A DNA stretch of 64,000 nucleotides from Pseudomonadota bacterium. GTDB lineage: Bacteria > Pseudomonadota > Gammaproteobacteria > Xanthomonadales > Xanthomonadaceae. Location of the stretch: the NCBI GenBank assembly GCA_023430045.1, contig JAEZCF010000030.1, positions 1 through 64,000 of the forward strand, given 5' to 3'. Made by a program: the position numbers and the translations under genes. The notes beneath the pieces are model-generated. The model had not been told where the DNA came from, did no database searches, and was given only the letters and a program-made list of their open reading frames with translations. This document shows, piece after piece, positions 39,621 to 46,785 of the stretch; position 1 is the stretch's first letter, and each line of letters opens with the position of its first letter.

Positions 39621-40088
39621 ATGAGCGCCTTTGATCTCACGCCCCCCAGTGACCGCCAGCGCCAGGCACTGGTCGCCGGCCTCAATCCGGATGAGGCACG
39701 CGTGCTGCTCCAGCACGGCACCGAGGCCCCGTTCTGCGGCGTATTCCTGGACAACAAGCGCGATGGCGTCTACTGCTGCCGGCTGTGTGCGCTGCCGCTG
39801 TTCCGCTCCAGCACCAAGTTCGATTCCGGCACCGGCTGGCCGAGCTTCTTCGCGCCCTTCGCGCCGGACCATGTCCGCGAAATCCGCGACACCAGCCACG
39901 GCATGCTGCGTACCGAAATCACCTGTGCCCGCTGCGGCAGCCATCTCGGCCACGTTTTCCCGGATGGACCGCCGCCCACCTTCGAGCGCCACTGCCTTAA
40001 TTCCGTCTCACTTTCCTTCACCGGCAACGGCGAGCCCTACCCCGATCCACTGCAGCGTGGCGGTGCCGAGGCCGGACTGGCGGACTGA
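39621..40088 (+). CDS. msrB: cytosolic peptide-methionine (R)-S-oxide reductase
   Basis: 155-residue MsrB without a signal peptide. Zinc cysteines CRLC (53, 56) and CARC (102, 105), TKFDSGTGWPSFFAP, GSHLGHVFPDGP, and catalytic Cys125 in RHCLNSVSLSF (the family usually has RYC or RFC). It repairs methionine-R-sulfoxide in cytosolic proteins. CAGGAG precedes the ATG at 39621 by 9 nt. This is the second MsrB in the window; the exported one is at 17574. C39 or C52 may act as resolving cysteine. Confidence 0.92.
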   Translation: MSAFDLTPPSDRQRQALVAGLNPDEARVLLQHGTEAPFCGVFLDNKRDGVYCCRLCALPLFRSSTKFDSGTGWPSFFAPFAPDHVREIRDTSHGMLRTEITCARCGSHLGHVFPDGPPPTFERHCLNSVSLSFTGNGEPYPDPLQRGGAEAGLAD

Positions 40089-40190
40089 CCGGGGCGGAAT
40101 GCCCCCGCCGACGGAGTTCACAAATTTACGCTTCAGAAAACCCGTGGGCGTGCCGAAAAGGAAGAGTTCCCCCTCCCCTGCGCCACGCCC

Positions 40191-41045
40191 ATGCTCATCC
40201 TCCTCGGCTTCTTCGTCGTCATCGCGAGCGTGATCGGCGGCTACCTCGGCGCGCACGGTCGCCTGGGCGCGCTGTGGCAGCCCTATGAACTGGTGATCAT
40301 CGGTGGCGCAGCGGTGGGCGCCTTCCTGGTGGGCACGCCCGCCAGGACGGTGAAGCAGACGCTGCGCGCCATCGTCGGCGTGTTCAAGGGCCCGCGCTAC
40401 CGGCAGCAGGACTACATCGACGTGCTGAGCCTGCTGTACGAACTGCTCAACAAGGCGCGCCGTGAAGGCTTCATGTCGCTGGAAGAGCATGTCGAACGAC
40501 CAGCCGAGAGCGCGGTCTTCGCCAACTATCCCAAGGTGCAGGCCGACCACCATCTGGTCGATTTCATCACCGACTGCCTGCGGCTGATGATCGGCAGCAA
40601 CATCGAACCGCACGAACTGGAACCGCTGCTGGAACTGGAACTGGACAAGCACCATGCGGACGCCCTCGCGCCCTCGCAGGTGATGCACAAGGTCGCCGAC
40701 GGACTTCCCGGTTTCGGCATCGTCGCGGCCGTGCTGGGCATCGTGATCACCATGGGTTCCATCGGCGGCGACATCGTGGAAGTCGGCGCGCACGTGGCGG
40801 GCGCGCTGGTCGGCACCTTCCTGGGCATCCTGCTGGGCTACGGTTTCGTCGGCCCCATGGCGGCGGCGATGGAAGCACGCGCGGAACAGGACAGCCGCAT
40901 CTACGAATCGGTGAAGACCGCGCTGCTGGCCTGCCTGCGCGGTTACAACCCGAAGATCGCGCTGGAATTCGCCCGCAAGACGCTGCCTTCCGACATCCGT
41001 CCGGCATTTTCCGAATTCGAGCAGCATCTGAAGACGGTCAAATAG
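40191..41045 (+). CDS. motA: flagellar motor stator protein MotA
   Basis: 284-residue proton-channel stator subunit with four transmembrane segments (about residues 3-24, 31-52, 170-192, 202-224). Conserved features: EGFMSLEEHVERP cytoplasmic loop, GLPGFGIVAAVLGIVITMG with the functional proline, and GALVGTFLGILLGYGFVGP. With MotB it forms the H+-driven torque generator of the flagellum. It is followed by motB after 3 bp; no other flagellar genes are in the window. Confidence 0.95.
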   Translation: MLILLGFFVVIASVIGGYLGAHGRLGALWQPYELVIIGGAAVGAFLVGTPARTVKQTLRAIVGVFKGPRYRQQDYIDVLSLLYELLNKARREGFMSLEEHVERPAESAVFANYPKVQADHHLVDFITDCLRLMIGSNIEPHELEPLLELELDKHHADALAPSQVMHKVADGLPGFGIVAAVLGIVITMGSIGGDIVEVGAHVAGALVGTFLGILLGYGFVGPMAAAMEARAEQDSRIYESVKTALLACLRGYNPKIALEFARKTLPSDIRPAFSEFEQHLKTVK

Positions 41046-41048
41046 CCC

Positions 41049-42005
41049 ATGACCGATCCCCGTCCCACCGTCATCGTCCGCAAGCCGAGGAAACGCGGCC
41101 ACGCCGCCCATCACGGAGGGTCATGGAAGGTGGCCTACGCCGACTTCGTGACCGCCATGATGGCCTTCTTCCTGGTGTTGTGGCTGGTGGCCACCACCAG
41201 CAAGCCCGAGCGCGCGGCGATTTCCGATTACTTCCGCAATCCCAGCCCGCTGGCCGGCACCAGCAGCACGCCGGCGCCAGGACTGGCCGGCCCGGGCGGC
41301 GCCAGCACCTCGATGATCAGGTTGGGGGGCGCCACGGATATCAGCCGCGGCAACAGCAGTGATCCCTTCCAGAACCAGCGCGAGTCGATTCCGAAGGCGG
41401 TGGACCCGCGCGACCGCGAGGCGCGTCAGCTGGAATCGCTGATGAAGGAACTGCAGGAAGCCATCAGCCGGAGCCAGGCACTGGAGCCCTTCAAGGATCA
41501 GCTGCTGCTGGACCTGACGCCCGAGGGGCTGCGCATCCAGATCGTCGACCAGCAGAACCGGCCGATGTTCGACCTGGGAGGCGCGACCTTGAAACCGTAT
41601 ACGCGCACCATCCTGCATGAACTGTCGAGCTATCTGAACCATGTACCGAACCGGATCAGCCTGACCGGGCACACCGACACCACCGCCTACAGCGCGGCGC
41701 ATGGCTACGGAAACTGGGAGCTCAGCGCCGACCGCGCCAACGCCGCCCGGCGCGCGCTGGTGGATGGCGGCCTGGAGGAAACCAAGGTCACCCGCGTGGT
41801 CGGCCTGGCTTCGTCGGTACTGTTCGACCGCGACCATCCACAGAATCCGATCAACCGCCGCATCAGCATCGTGGTGATGACCCAGGCCGCCGAAGCCGCT
41901 GCGCTGGCCGGGGCAGGTTCACGGGTCGCGCTGTCCGCGCCCATGCCGGACGCGGACGTGCAGGCCGCCGCGGGCCCCGGTACTGTCGGCGACGCCGCAC
42001 CCTGA
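41049..42005 (+). CDS. motB: flagellar motor stator protein MotB
   Basis: 318-residue stator subunit. A basic cytosolic N-terminus, a single TM helix (about 28-50) containing the proton-carrying Asp32 in VAYADFVTAMMAFFLVLWL, a plug segment, and a C-terminal OmpA-like peptidoglycan-binding domain (ISLTGHTDTTAY, ADRANAARRALVDGGL, NRRISIVVM). It anchors the stator to peptidoglycan. Co-transcribed with motA. Confidence 0.95.
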   Translation: MTDPRPTVIVRKPRKRGHAAHHGGSWKVAYADFVTAMMAFFLVLWLVATTSKPERAAISDYFRNPSPLAGTSSTPAPGLAGPGGASTSMIRLGGATDISRGNSSDPFQNQRESIPKAVDPRDREARQLESLMKELQEAISRSQALEPFKDQLLLDLTPEGLRIQIVDQQNRPMFDLGGATLKPYTRTILHELSSYLNHVPNRISLTGHTDTTAYSAAHGYGNWELSADRANAARRALVDGGLEETKVTRVVGLASSVLFDRDHPQNPINRRISIVVMTQAAEAAALAGAGSRVALSAPMPDADVQAAAGPGTVGDAAP

Positions 42006-42138
42006 TCACTCGGGAGGTGCCACGTGCGGGTTTCACCTGCCAGGTGCCGCTGCGGGCGCTCGGCGCCGTGCGTTGACGGGCAGCGCCGGCCAAGGCCCCC
42101 TACAATGGCGGCATTCACTGAAACAGGTAACCATTTCC

Positions 42139-42660
42139 ATGTCCAAGCAATCCAAGGCAAAGCGCGACAAGCGCAAGAAGCAGCAGGTCAAGCGTCCCTT
42201 CGTGCGTCTGAACGACCAGCAGCAGGTGCAGAACCACGCCGTGCTGACCAATGAACATGGCCAGGTGGTCGCGGCCATCGGCCTGCAGGGGCGTCAGTGG
42301 CTGCTCTCCATCGGCGGCCAGACCATGGGCAATGCCGACGATCCGATGCCGATGCTGGCCATGCTCAAGCACCTGGCCAACGTGCAGGAAGGCGAGGGCC
42401 ACGCGGTCGAGCTGCAGTATTCCGAAGGCCTGGGCGCGATGATCGCGGGCCTGGCGGCGGAAAAGGGCATGGAAGCCGACGCCTACCTCGACGAGCTGGC
42501 GATGGAATTCAGGAACGTGGATGCCGAAGACGCAGGCGACGAAGCGGACGCTGCCGCAGACGTTGATGGGCAGGGCGACGCGGCCGCTGCGGACACCGGC
42601 GAAGGCGCTGCCGAAGGCGAAGGCGACGCCAACGCCGACGAAGAAAAGCCGCAGGCCTGA
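42139..42660 (+). CDS. conserved hypothetical protein with basic head and acidic tail
   Basis: 173 residues with strong charge polarity: a Lys-rich start (MSKQSKAKRDKRKKQQVKRP), a globular middle (HAVLTNEHGQVVAAIGLQGR to MEFRNVDAED) and a low-complexity Ala/Glu/Asp-rich tail. The charged N-terminus suggests nucleic-acid or ribosome contact, as inference. No named domain recognised. TACAAT at 42101-42106 is a likely -10 box; the ATG at 42139 starts the basic segment. The DUF4031 gene follows after 17 bp, probably in one operon. Confidence 0.72.
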   Translation: MSKQSKAKRDKRKKQQVKRPFVRLNDQQQVQNHAVLTNEHGQVVAAIGLQGRQWLLSIGGQTMGNADDPMPMLAMLKHLANVQEGEGHAVELQYSEGLGAMIAGLAAEKGMEADAYLDELAMEFRNVDAEDAGDEADAAADVDGQGDAAAADTGEGAAEGEGDANADEEKPQA

Positions 42661-42677
42661 ACCGGCGCGGGGCGGCG

Positions 42678-42953
42678 GTGACGGTCTACATCGATGATGC
42701 AGTGCATCCCTGGCGCGGCGAGCGCTGGGCGCACCTGATGGCCGACACCCTGGCCGAGCTGCACGCCCTGGCGGCCCAGCTCGGTCTCCCGCGCCGCGCC
42801 TTCCAGAACAAGGCCAGCGGCGCGCACTACGATGTGCCGATGTCCCTGCGCGCGCAGGCCATCGGGCTTGGTGCACAACCCATATCGCGGCATACCGACC
42901 GCGTGCTGCTCAAGGCCGTCATCGCGAACGCGCGAACGCAATACCGCCCTTGA
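42678..42953 (+). CDS. DUF4031 protein
   Basis: 91 residues, starting MTVYIDDAVHPWRGERWAHL and containing HYDVPMSLRAQAIGLGAQPI. This is the compact DUF4031 fold, commonly annotated in proteobacteria, function unknown. It is cytosolic and probably co-transcribed with the preceding gene. A perfect 8-bp hairpin (TGCCGGCC/GGCCGGCA, 42967-42985) follows between this gene and the convergent gene. Confidence 0.82.
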   Translation: MTVYIDDAVHPWRGERWAHLMADTLAELHALAAQLGLPRRAFQNKASGAHYDVPMSLRAQAIGLGAQPISRHTDRVLLKAVIANARTQYRP

Positions 42954-42966
42954 ACCAAGCCAGTCG

Positions 42967-42985
42967 TGCCGGCCGCTGGCCGGCA
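42967..42985. terminator. hairpin between convergent genes
   Basis: TGCCGGCC and GGCCGGCA pair over 8 bp with a 3-nt loop, 14 bp after the DUF4031 stop and 32 bp from the stop of the opposing gene. No U-tract is present, so efficiency is uncertain. Confidence 0.4.
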
Positions 42986-43016
42986 ACCACACGACATCCG
43001 GCTTCCCGGCCCGGGC

Positions 43017-43559
43017 TCAGAACGGGTCGCTGCCCAAACGCACTTCCACGTCCAGCAGCGAACACAGCGCCAGCATCGCATCATCGTCGCGGGTCAGCGC
43101 CATCCAGCCGGTGAAGCCATCGCTGCCCGCATCCACGCTCCACAGCGTGTAGTTGTGCTCGCGCAGGCGATCGAAGGCCGTGGACATCAGCTGCACGCCG
43201 TCCAGTCCCTCGGCGAAATCCTCGTCATCCAGATCGCCGCCCCAGTCCACCTGCTGGTTGAACCGTGCCGACAGCTCATCCACCGCCGACACCAGTGCAT
43301 CCAGATCATCGCGATCCACCTCGAAGCCGCTCTGCCAGCCAATCGCCGTGAACAGCGCCGGCAACCAGTCGCTGTCGGCTTCCAGCGGCTCACCCTGCTC
43401 GGCCATCGTTTCCCGCCAGCGGTTGAACTGCTGCAGCGCCAGCTCATCGTCGCCGGGGTTGATCAGCACCAGCAGGTTCCATACGCGCGCCTCGAAATCG
43501 TCCTCGTCGAAGTCGTGGGCTTCTTCCTCGAAGTCGAAATAATCGCTGTTGTCGGGCAT
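43017..43559 (-). CDS. acidic conserved hypothetical protein
   Basis: 180 residues, very acidic at the N-terminus (MPDNSDYFDFEEEAHDFDED), then an alpha/beta-looking body (VWNLLVLINPGDDELALQQF, LPALFTAIGWQSGFEVDRDD, YTLWSVDAGSDGFTGWMALT). No signal peptide or membrane segment. The pattern resembles xanthomonad proteins of unknown function in the DUF6630-like group, but I cannot assign it securely. The start at 43559 avoids an upstream stretch without coding character. Confidence 0.7.
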   Translation of the reverse strand: MPDNSDYFDFEEEAHDFDEDDFEARVWNLLVLINPGDDELALQQFNRWRETMAEQGEPLEADSDWLPALFTAIGWQSGFEVDRDDLDALVSAVDELSARFNQQVDWGGDLDDEDFAEGLDGVQLMSTAFDRLREHNYTLWSVDAGSDGFTGWMALTRDDDAMLALCSLLDVEVRLGSDPF

Positions 43560-43648
43560 GGGACGGTTCCAGGTATCGATGCCGGTATTCTGAGGCTTCG
43601 CCGGTCCTGCCGGAAGCGGCATGGCTGCGGGCCTACCCTGATGGCGGG

Positions 43649-43654
43649 TATCCT
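43649..43654 (+). promoter_or_regulatory. -10 box for the DUF3297 gene
   Basis: TATCCT ends 7 nt before the ATG at 43661, the same geometry as the leaderless promoters of queD, the RstA-like gene and the fRMsr gene. Confidence 0.35.
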
Positions 43655-43660
43655 TTACCG

Positions 43661-43954
43661 ATGAAGCCGGCCTTGGTGGCCGTCACCGTGAACACTGCAA
43701 TGAGCCAAACCCCTCCTGACCACCTGGCCATCAACCCCGCCAGCCCCTTCCACGATGCGCAGGCGCTCGAGCGCGGCGTCGGCGTGCGCTTCAACGATGT
43801 CGAGCGCAACGACGTGGAGGAATACTCGGTCAGCGAAGGCTGGATCCGCGTGCAGGCGGGCAAGGCGCGCGACCGCCGTGGCAACCCGATGACCCTGAAG
43901 ATCAAGGGCCAGGTCGAAGTGCGTTACCTCGATCTCAAGCCGCAGGACGCCTGA
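43661..43954 (+). CDS. DUF3297 protein
   Basis: 97 residues if started at 43661, or 84 from the internal ATG at 43700 (MSQTPPDHLAINP), where family similarity begins. The DUF3297 signature is clear: FNDVERNDVEEYSVSEGWIR and AGKARDRRGNPMTLKIKG. Function unknown; small cytosolic protein. The longer start is preferred because a -10 box ends 7 nt before it and no Shine-Dalgarno precedes 43700. An inverted pair of SMAG repeats follows. Confidence 0.82.
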   Translation: MKPALVAVTVNTAMSQTPPDHLAINPASPFHDAQALERGVGVRFNDVERNDVEEYSVSEGWIRVQAGKARDRRGNPMTLKIKGQVEVRYLDLKPQDA

Positions 43955-43964
43955 TCCGGGCGAG

Positions 43965-44045
43965 GTAGAGCCGACCGGCGGTCGGCTGCCGTTGCGGTGC
44001 CCGTACACGAAAACCCGGACTCAGCCGGCCATGGGCCGGCTCTAC
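43965..44045. repeat. inverted pair of SMAG REP elements
   Basis: GTAGAGCCGACC...GGTCGGCTGC (43965-43989) and CAGCCGGCC...GGCCGGCTCTAC (44022-44045), facing each other between convergent genes. Confidence 0.8.
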
Positions 44046-44071
44046 CCCTGGCCGCCCGTAGTACGCCCCTG

Positions 44072-45721
44072 TCATTCCTTCTGGCGTGATTCCAGCAGGT
44101 CCAGGTTGCGGATCAGCTTTCGCGATATCTCATCGGAGATCACGCCGCGACGGGTCAACCGGAACAGTTCCTCGCGTTCGGCGGTGAGCCCGGCGCTGCG
44201 CAGCTGACGGTATCCGCGCTCCATCCGTCGCACCTTCTCCGGGTCCACGTCAGGCCCGTTATCCTTTTCCAGGTGCCGCTGGTACAGCAGGCTCACCCGG
44301 GCCGCTGCATCGTTGTAAAGCTGCACGTTCTCGGTCGTCTGGTTCTGCACCAGCTGCTGGCGCGTCCGCTCCACGCCGGAAAGCGCCGCCTTCGATGCCA
44401 GCTTGCGTGCCACGTCCTCCTCCTTGCGCTCACCGGCATCGGCCGGCAACTGCAGGCCCTTCAACAGCCGCGGCAGGGCCACGCTGGCGCCTATCAGCGA
44501 GAACAGGATCACCGCCGCCGCCAGGAAGATCACCAGATCACGTGCCGGGAAAGGATCGCCTCCGGGCAGGAACAACGGCAGGGTCAGCACGCCGGCCAGG
44601 GTGATCGCACCACGTACGCCAGCCACCGAGGTCGCCACCACGATGCGCCAGTTTGGCCGTCGCTCCTGCTCCTGATCCCCCCGCCGGCGCGCACGCAGCA
44701 GGTTCCAGCGCAGCGACAGCCATACCCACAGCAGACGCAGCAGGATCAGCGTCAGGTTGATCACCACCACGTACACCGCCAGCCACCATGGGTTGTGGTG
44801 GCCGGTCTCGCTCATGGTGGCGATGGCCCGTTCCACGATGCCCGGCAGCTGCTCGCCCAGCAGCACGAACATGATGCCGTTGAAGGTGAACTGCAGCATG
44901 TTCCATACCGCCGAACGCTGCACGCGCATGCTGCCCGACACCCGTCCGGTCAGCTCCACGTAGCTCATGGTGATACCGGCCGCCACCGCGGCCAGGATGC
45001 CCGATGCATTGATCTCTTCGGCGAGCAGGTAGGCCGCGAACGGAATCAGCAGGTTGACCAGCATCGCCGCGCCCGGCTCCTCGCCGAAGCGGCGCCACAG
45101 CCAGCGCTGGAACGTGGACACGCCCAGCGTCACCGCCACGCCCACCGCGAGACCGGCGACGGCCACCCACAGGAAGGTCAGCGAGGCATTGGCCAGCGAG
45201 AATGTCCCGGTCATCACCGCCGCCACCGCGAAGCGGAAGCAGACCAGGCCGGACGCATCGTTGAGCAGCGATTCGCCTTCCAGGATGTGCATCAGCCGCT
45301 TCGGGATCGGCGCCCGCGATGCGATCGCACCAACCGCCACCGGATCGGTCGGTGAGATGATCGCCGCCAGCGCGAAGGCGACCGCCAACGGCATCGCGGG
45401 GATCATCCAGTGGATCAGCAGCCCCGCGCCGATCACCGTGAACACCACCAGCCCGAAGGCCAGTTCGAGGATCGCGCCCTTGTCGCGGAACAGTCCCTGC
45501 TTCGGAATGCGCCAGCCGTCCAGGAACAGCAGGGGCGGCAGGAACAACAGGAAGAACATGTCCGGGTCGAGCTCATGACCACGGTTGAACACGCCGGAGA
45601 TGACCGCGCCGAGTGCGATCTGCACCAGCGGCAGCGGCAACGAGAAAGGCAGGACCCGGACCAGGTACCCGCTGGCGACCACCGCGACCAGCATCGCCAG
45701 GACGACTTCAATGGTGTGCAT
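44072..45721 (-). CDS. CPA1-family Na+/H+ antiporter
   Basis: 549-residue inner-membrane cation/proton antiporter with about 12 transmembrane segments in the first 400 residues. Transport motifs: LFLPPLLFLDGWRIPK, ALAAIISPTDPVAVGAIASR and ILEGESLLNDASGLVCFRFA, with the ND ion-binding pair typical of NhaP/NHE-type electroneutral exchangers. The C-terminal cytosolic tail (about 410-549) is charged and partly coiled. It likely helps pH and sodium homeostasis. Preceded by a SMAG pair at its 3' side. Confidence 0.9.
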   Translation of the reverse strand: MHTIEVVLAMLVAVVASGYLVRVLPFSLPLPLVQIALGAVISGVFNRGHELDPDMFFLLFLPPLLFLDGWRIPKQGLFRDKGAILELAFGLVVFTVIGAGLLIHWMIPAMPLAVAFALAAIISPTDPVAVGAIASRAPIPKRLMHILEGESLLNDASGLVCFRFAVAAVMTGTFSLANASLTFLWVAVAGLAVGVAVTLGVSTFQRWLWRRFGEEPGAAMLVNLLIPFAAYLLAEEINASGILAAVAAGITMSYVELTGRVSGSMRVQRSAVWNMLQFTFNGIMFVLLGEQLPGIVERAIATMSETGHHNPWWLAVYVVVINLTLILLRLLWVWLSLRWNLLRARRRGDQEQERRPNWRIVVATSVAGVRGAITLAGVLTLPLFLPGGDPFPARDLVIFLAAAVILFSLIGASVALPRLLKGLQLPADAGERKEEDVARKLASKAALSGVERTRQQLVQNQTTENVQLYNDAAARVSLLYQRHLEKDNGPDVDPEKVRRMERGYRQLRSAGLTAEREELFRLTRRGVISDEISRKLIRNLDLLESRQKE

Positions 45722-45858
45722 GCATCTTCCAGGTAACGACGCCGGGAAAGGGAGGCTGTGCAGCCGGGCGCCACGAACGCGAAAAAACTAGCACACACCG
45801 ATACCGGCGCGCATGTCAGGTCAAGCGCCGGCTCAGCGAAGCGACAGCCGCGCAGGTA

Positions 45859-46653
45859 CTACACGTGCTCGCCATCGAACCGGTAGATGTCCATGGCCAG
45901 CATGCCTGCATCGATACCCGCGTCGATGCGCTGGGCGCCAAGACGACCCGTACCTGCCGCGCCCATCGCGAAATGCAGCGGCTGCAGATGTTCGTCGGTG
46001 GGGTGCGCACGTTCGGCATGCGGTGCCTGGCGACGATAATCCAGCAGCGCCTGGACATCATCAGCGGCCAGCCGTTCTTCCACCCAGCCGATGAACGGGC
46101 GTACATAGGGCGCTTCCTTGCCCTGCTGGTAATGGCGCCAATCGTGCAGGTTGTGGGTGATGCTTCCCGAACCCACCAGCAGCACGCCCTGCGCGCGCAG
46201 GGGTGCCAGTGCACGGCCAAGCGCCAGCTGGTGGGCGGGCCCCAGGTGGGGCTGCAGCGACACCGGAACCACCGGAATCGACGCATCCGGGAACAGGAAC
46301 CGCAGCGGCACCCATGCACCATGATCCAGTCCACGCGAGGCATCCAGTTGCGCGGGCAGGCCGGCATCCGCCAGCAGCTGCTGCACCTGCATGGCCAGCT
46401 GTGGCGCACCGGGCGCGGGGTAGCGAAGCTGGTACAGCGGCTCGGGAAAACCGCTGAAATCATGGATCGTCGGCGGCTGCGGATGCGCGCCCACCCGAGG
46501 CAGTTCGCTGAGCCAGTGCGCGCTGGCCATCACGATCGCGCGTGGCCGTGGCAGGCGTGCGCCCAGTTCGGACAGGCGCTCGCCGGTGAGCCCCGGCTGC
46601 AGGGCCGTCATCGGCGAACCATGGGAGATATACAGGGACGGCTGCAGGGTCAT
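45859..46653 (-). CDS. ygiD: extradiol-type aromatic ring-opening dioxygenase (YgiD/DODA)
   Basis: 264-residue LigB-superfamily protein, DOPA 4,5-dioxygenase-like. Metal-binding and active-site histidines are seen in LYISHGSPM, VMASAHW, RGLDHGAWVPL and GSGSITHNLHDW, and near the C-terminus PTDEHLQPLHFAMGAA. It cleaves catecholic rings; the physiological substrate is unclear. The start at 46653 corresponds to the family N-terminus (MTLQPSLYISHGSP). Single gene between the antiporter and the EAL protein on the same strand. Confidence 0.88.
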   Translation of the reverse strand: MTLQPSLYISHGSPMTALQPGLTGERLSELGARLPRPRAIVMASAHWLSELPRVGAHPQPPTIHDFSGFPEPLYQLRYPAPGAPQLAMQVQQLLADAGLPAQLDASRGLDHGAWVPLRFLFPDASIPVVPVSLQPHLGPAHQLALGRALAPLRAQGVLLVGSGSITHNLHDWRHYQQGKEAPYVRPFIGWVEERLAADDVQALLDYRRQAPHAERAHPTDEHLQPLHFAMGAAGTGRLGAQRIDAGIDAGMLAMDIYRFDGEHV

Positions 46654-46785
46654 GACGGGAACCTCGGATGTGCCACGCCAGCTTATGCCTGGCATCCGCC
46701 CCGGAAAACACGACCGGCCAACCAGTTCGTCCCAGCCATGGACCCAATGCGGCCCGCGTGCCGCAGCGCTTCGCGCGGCGTTGCC

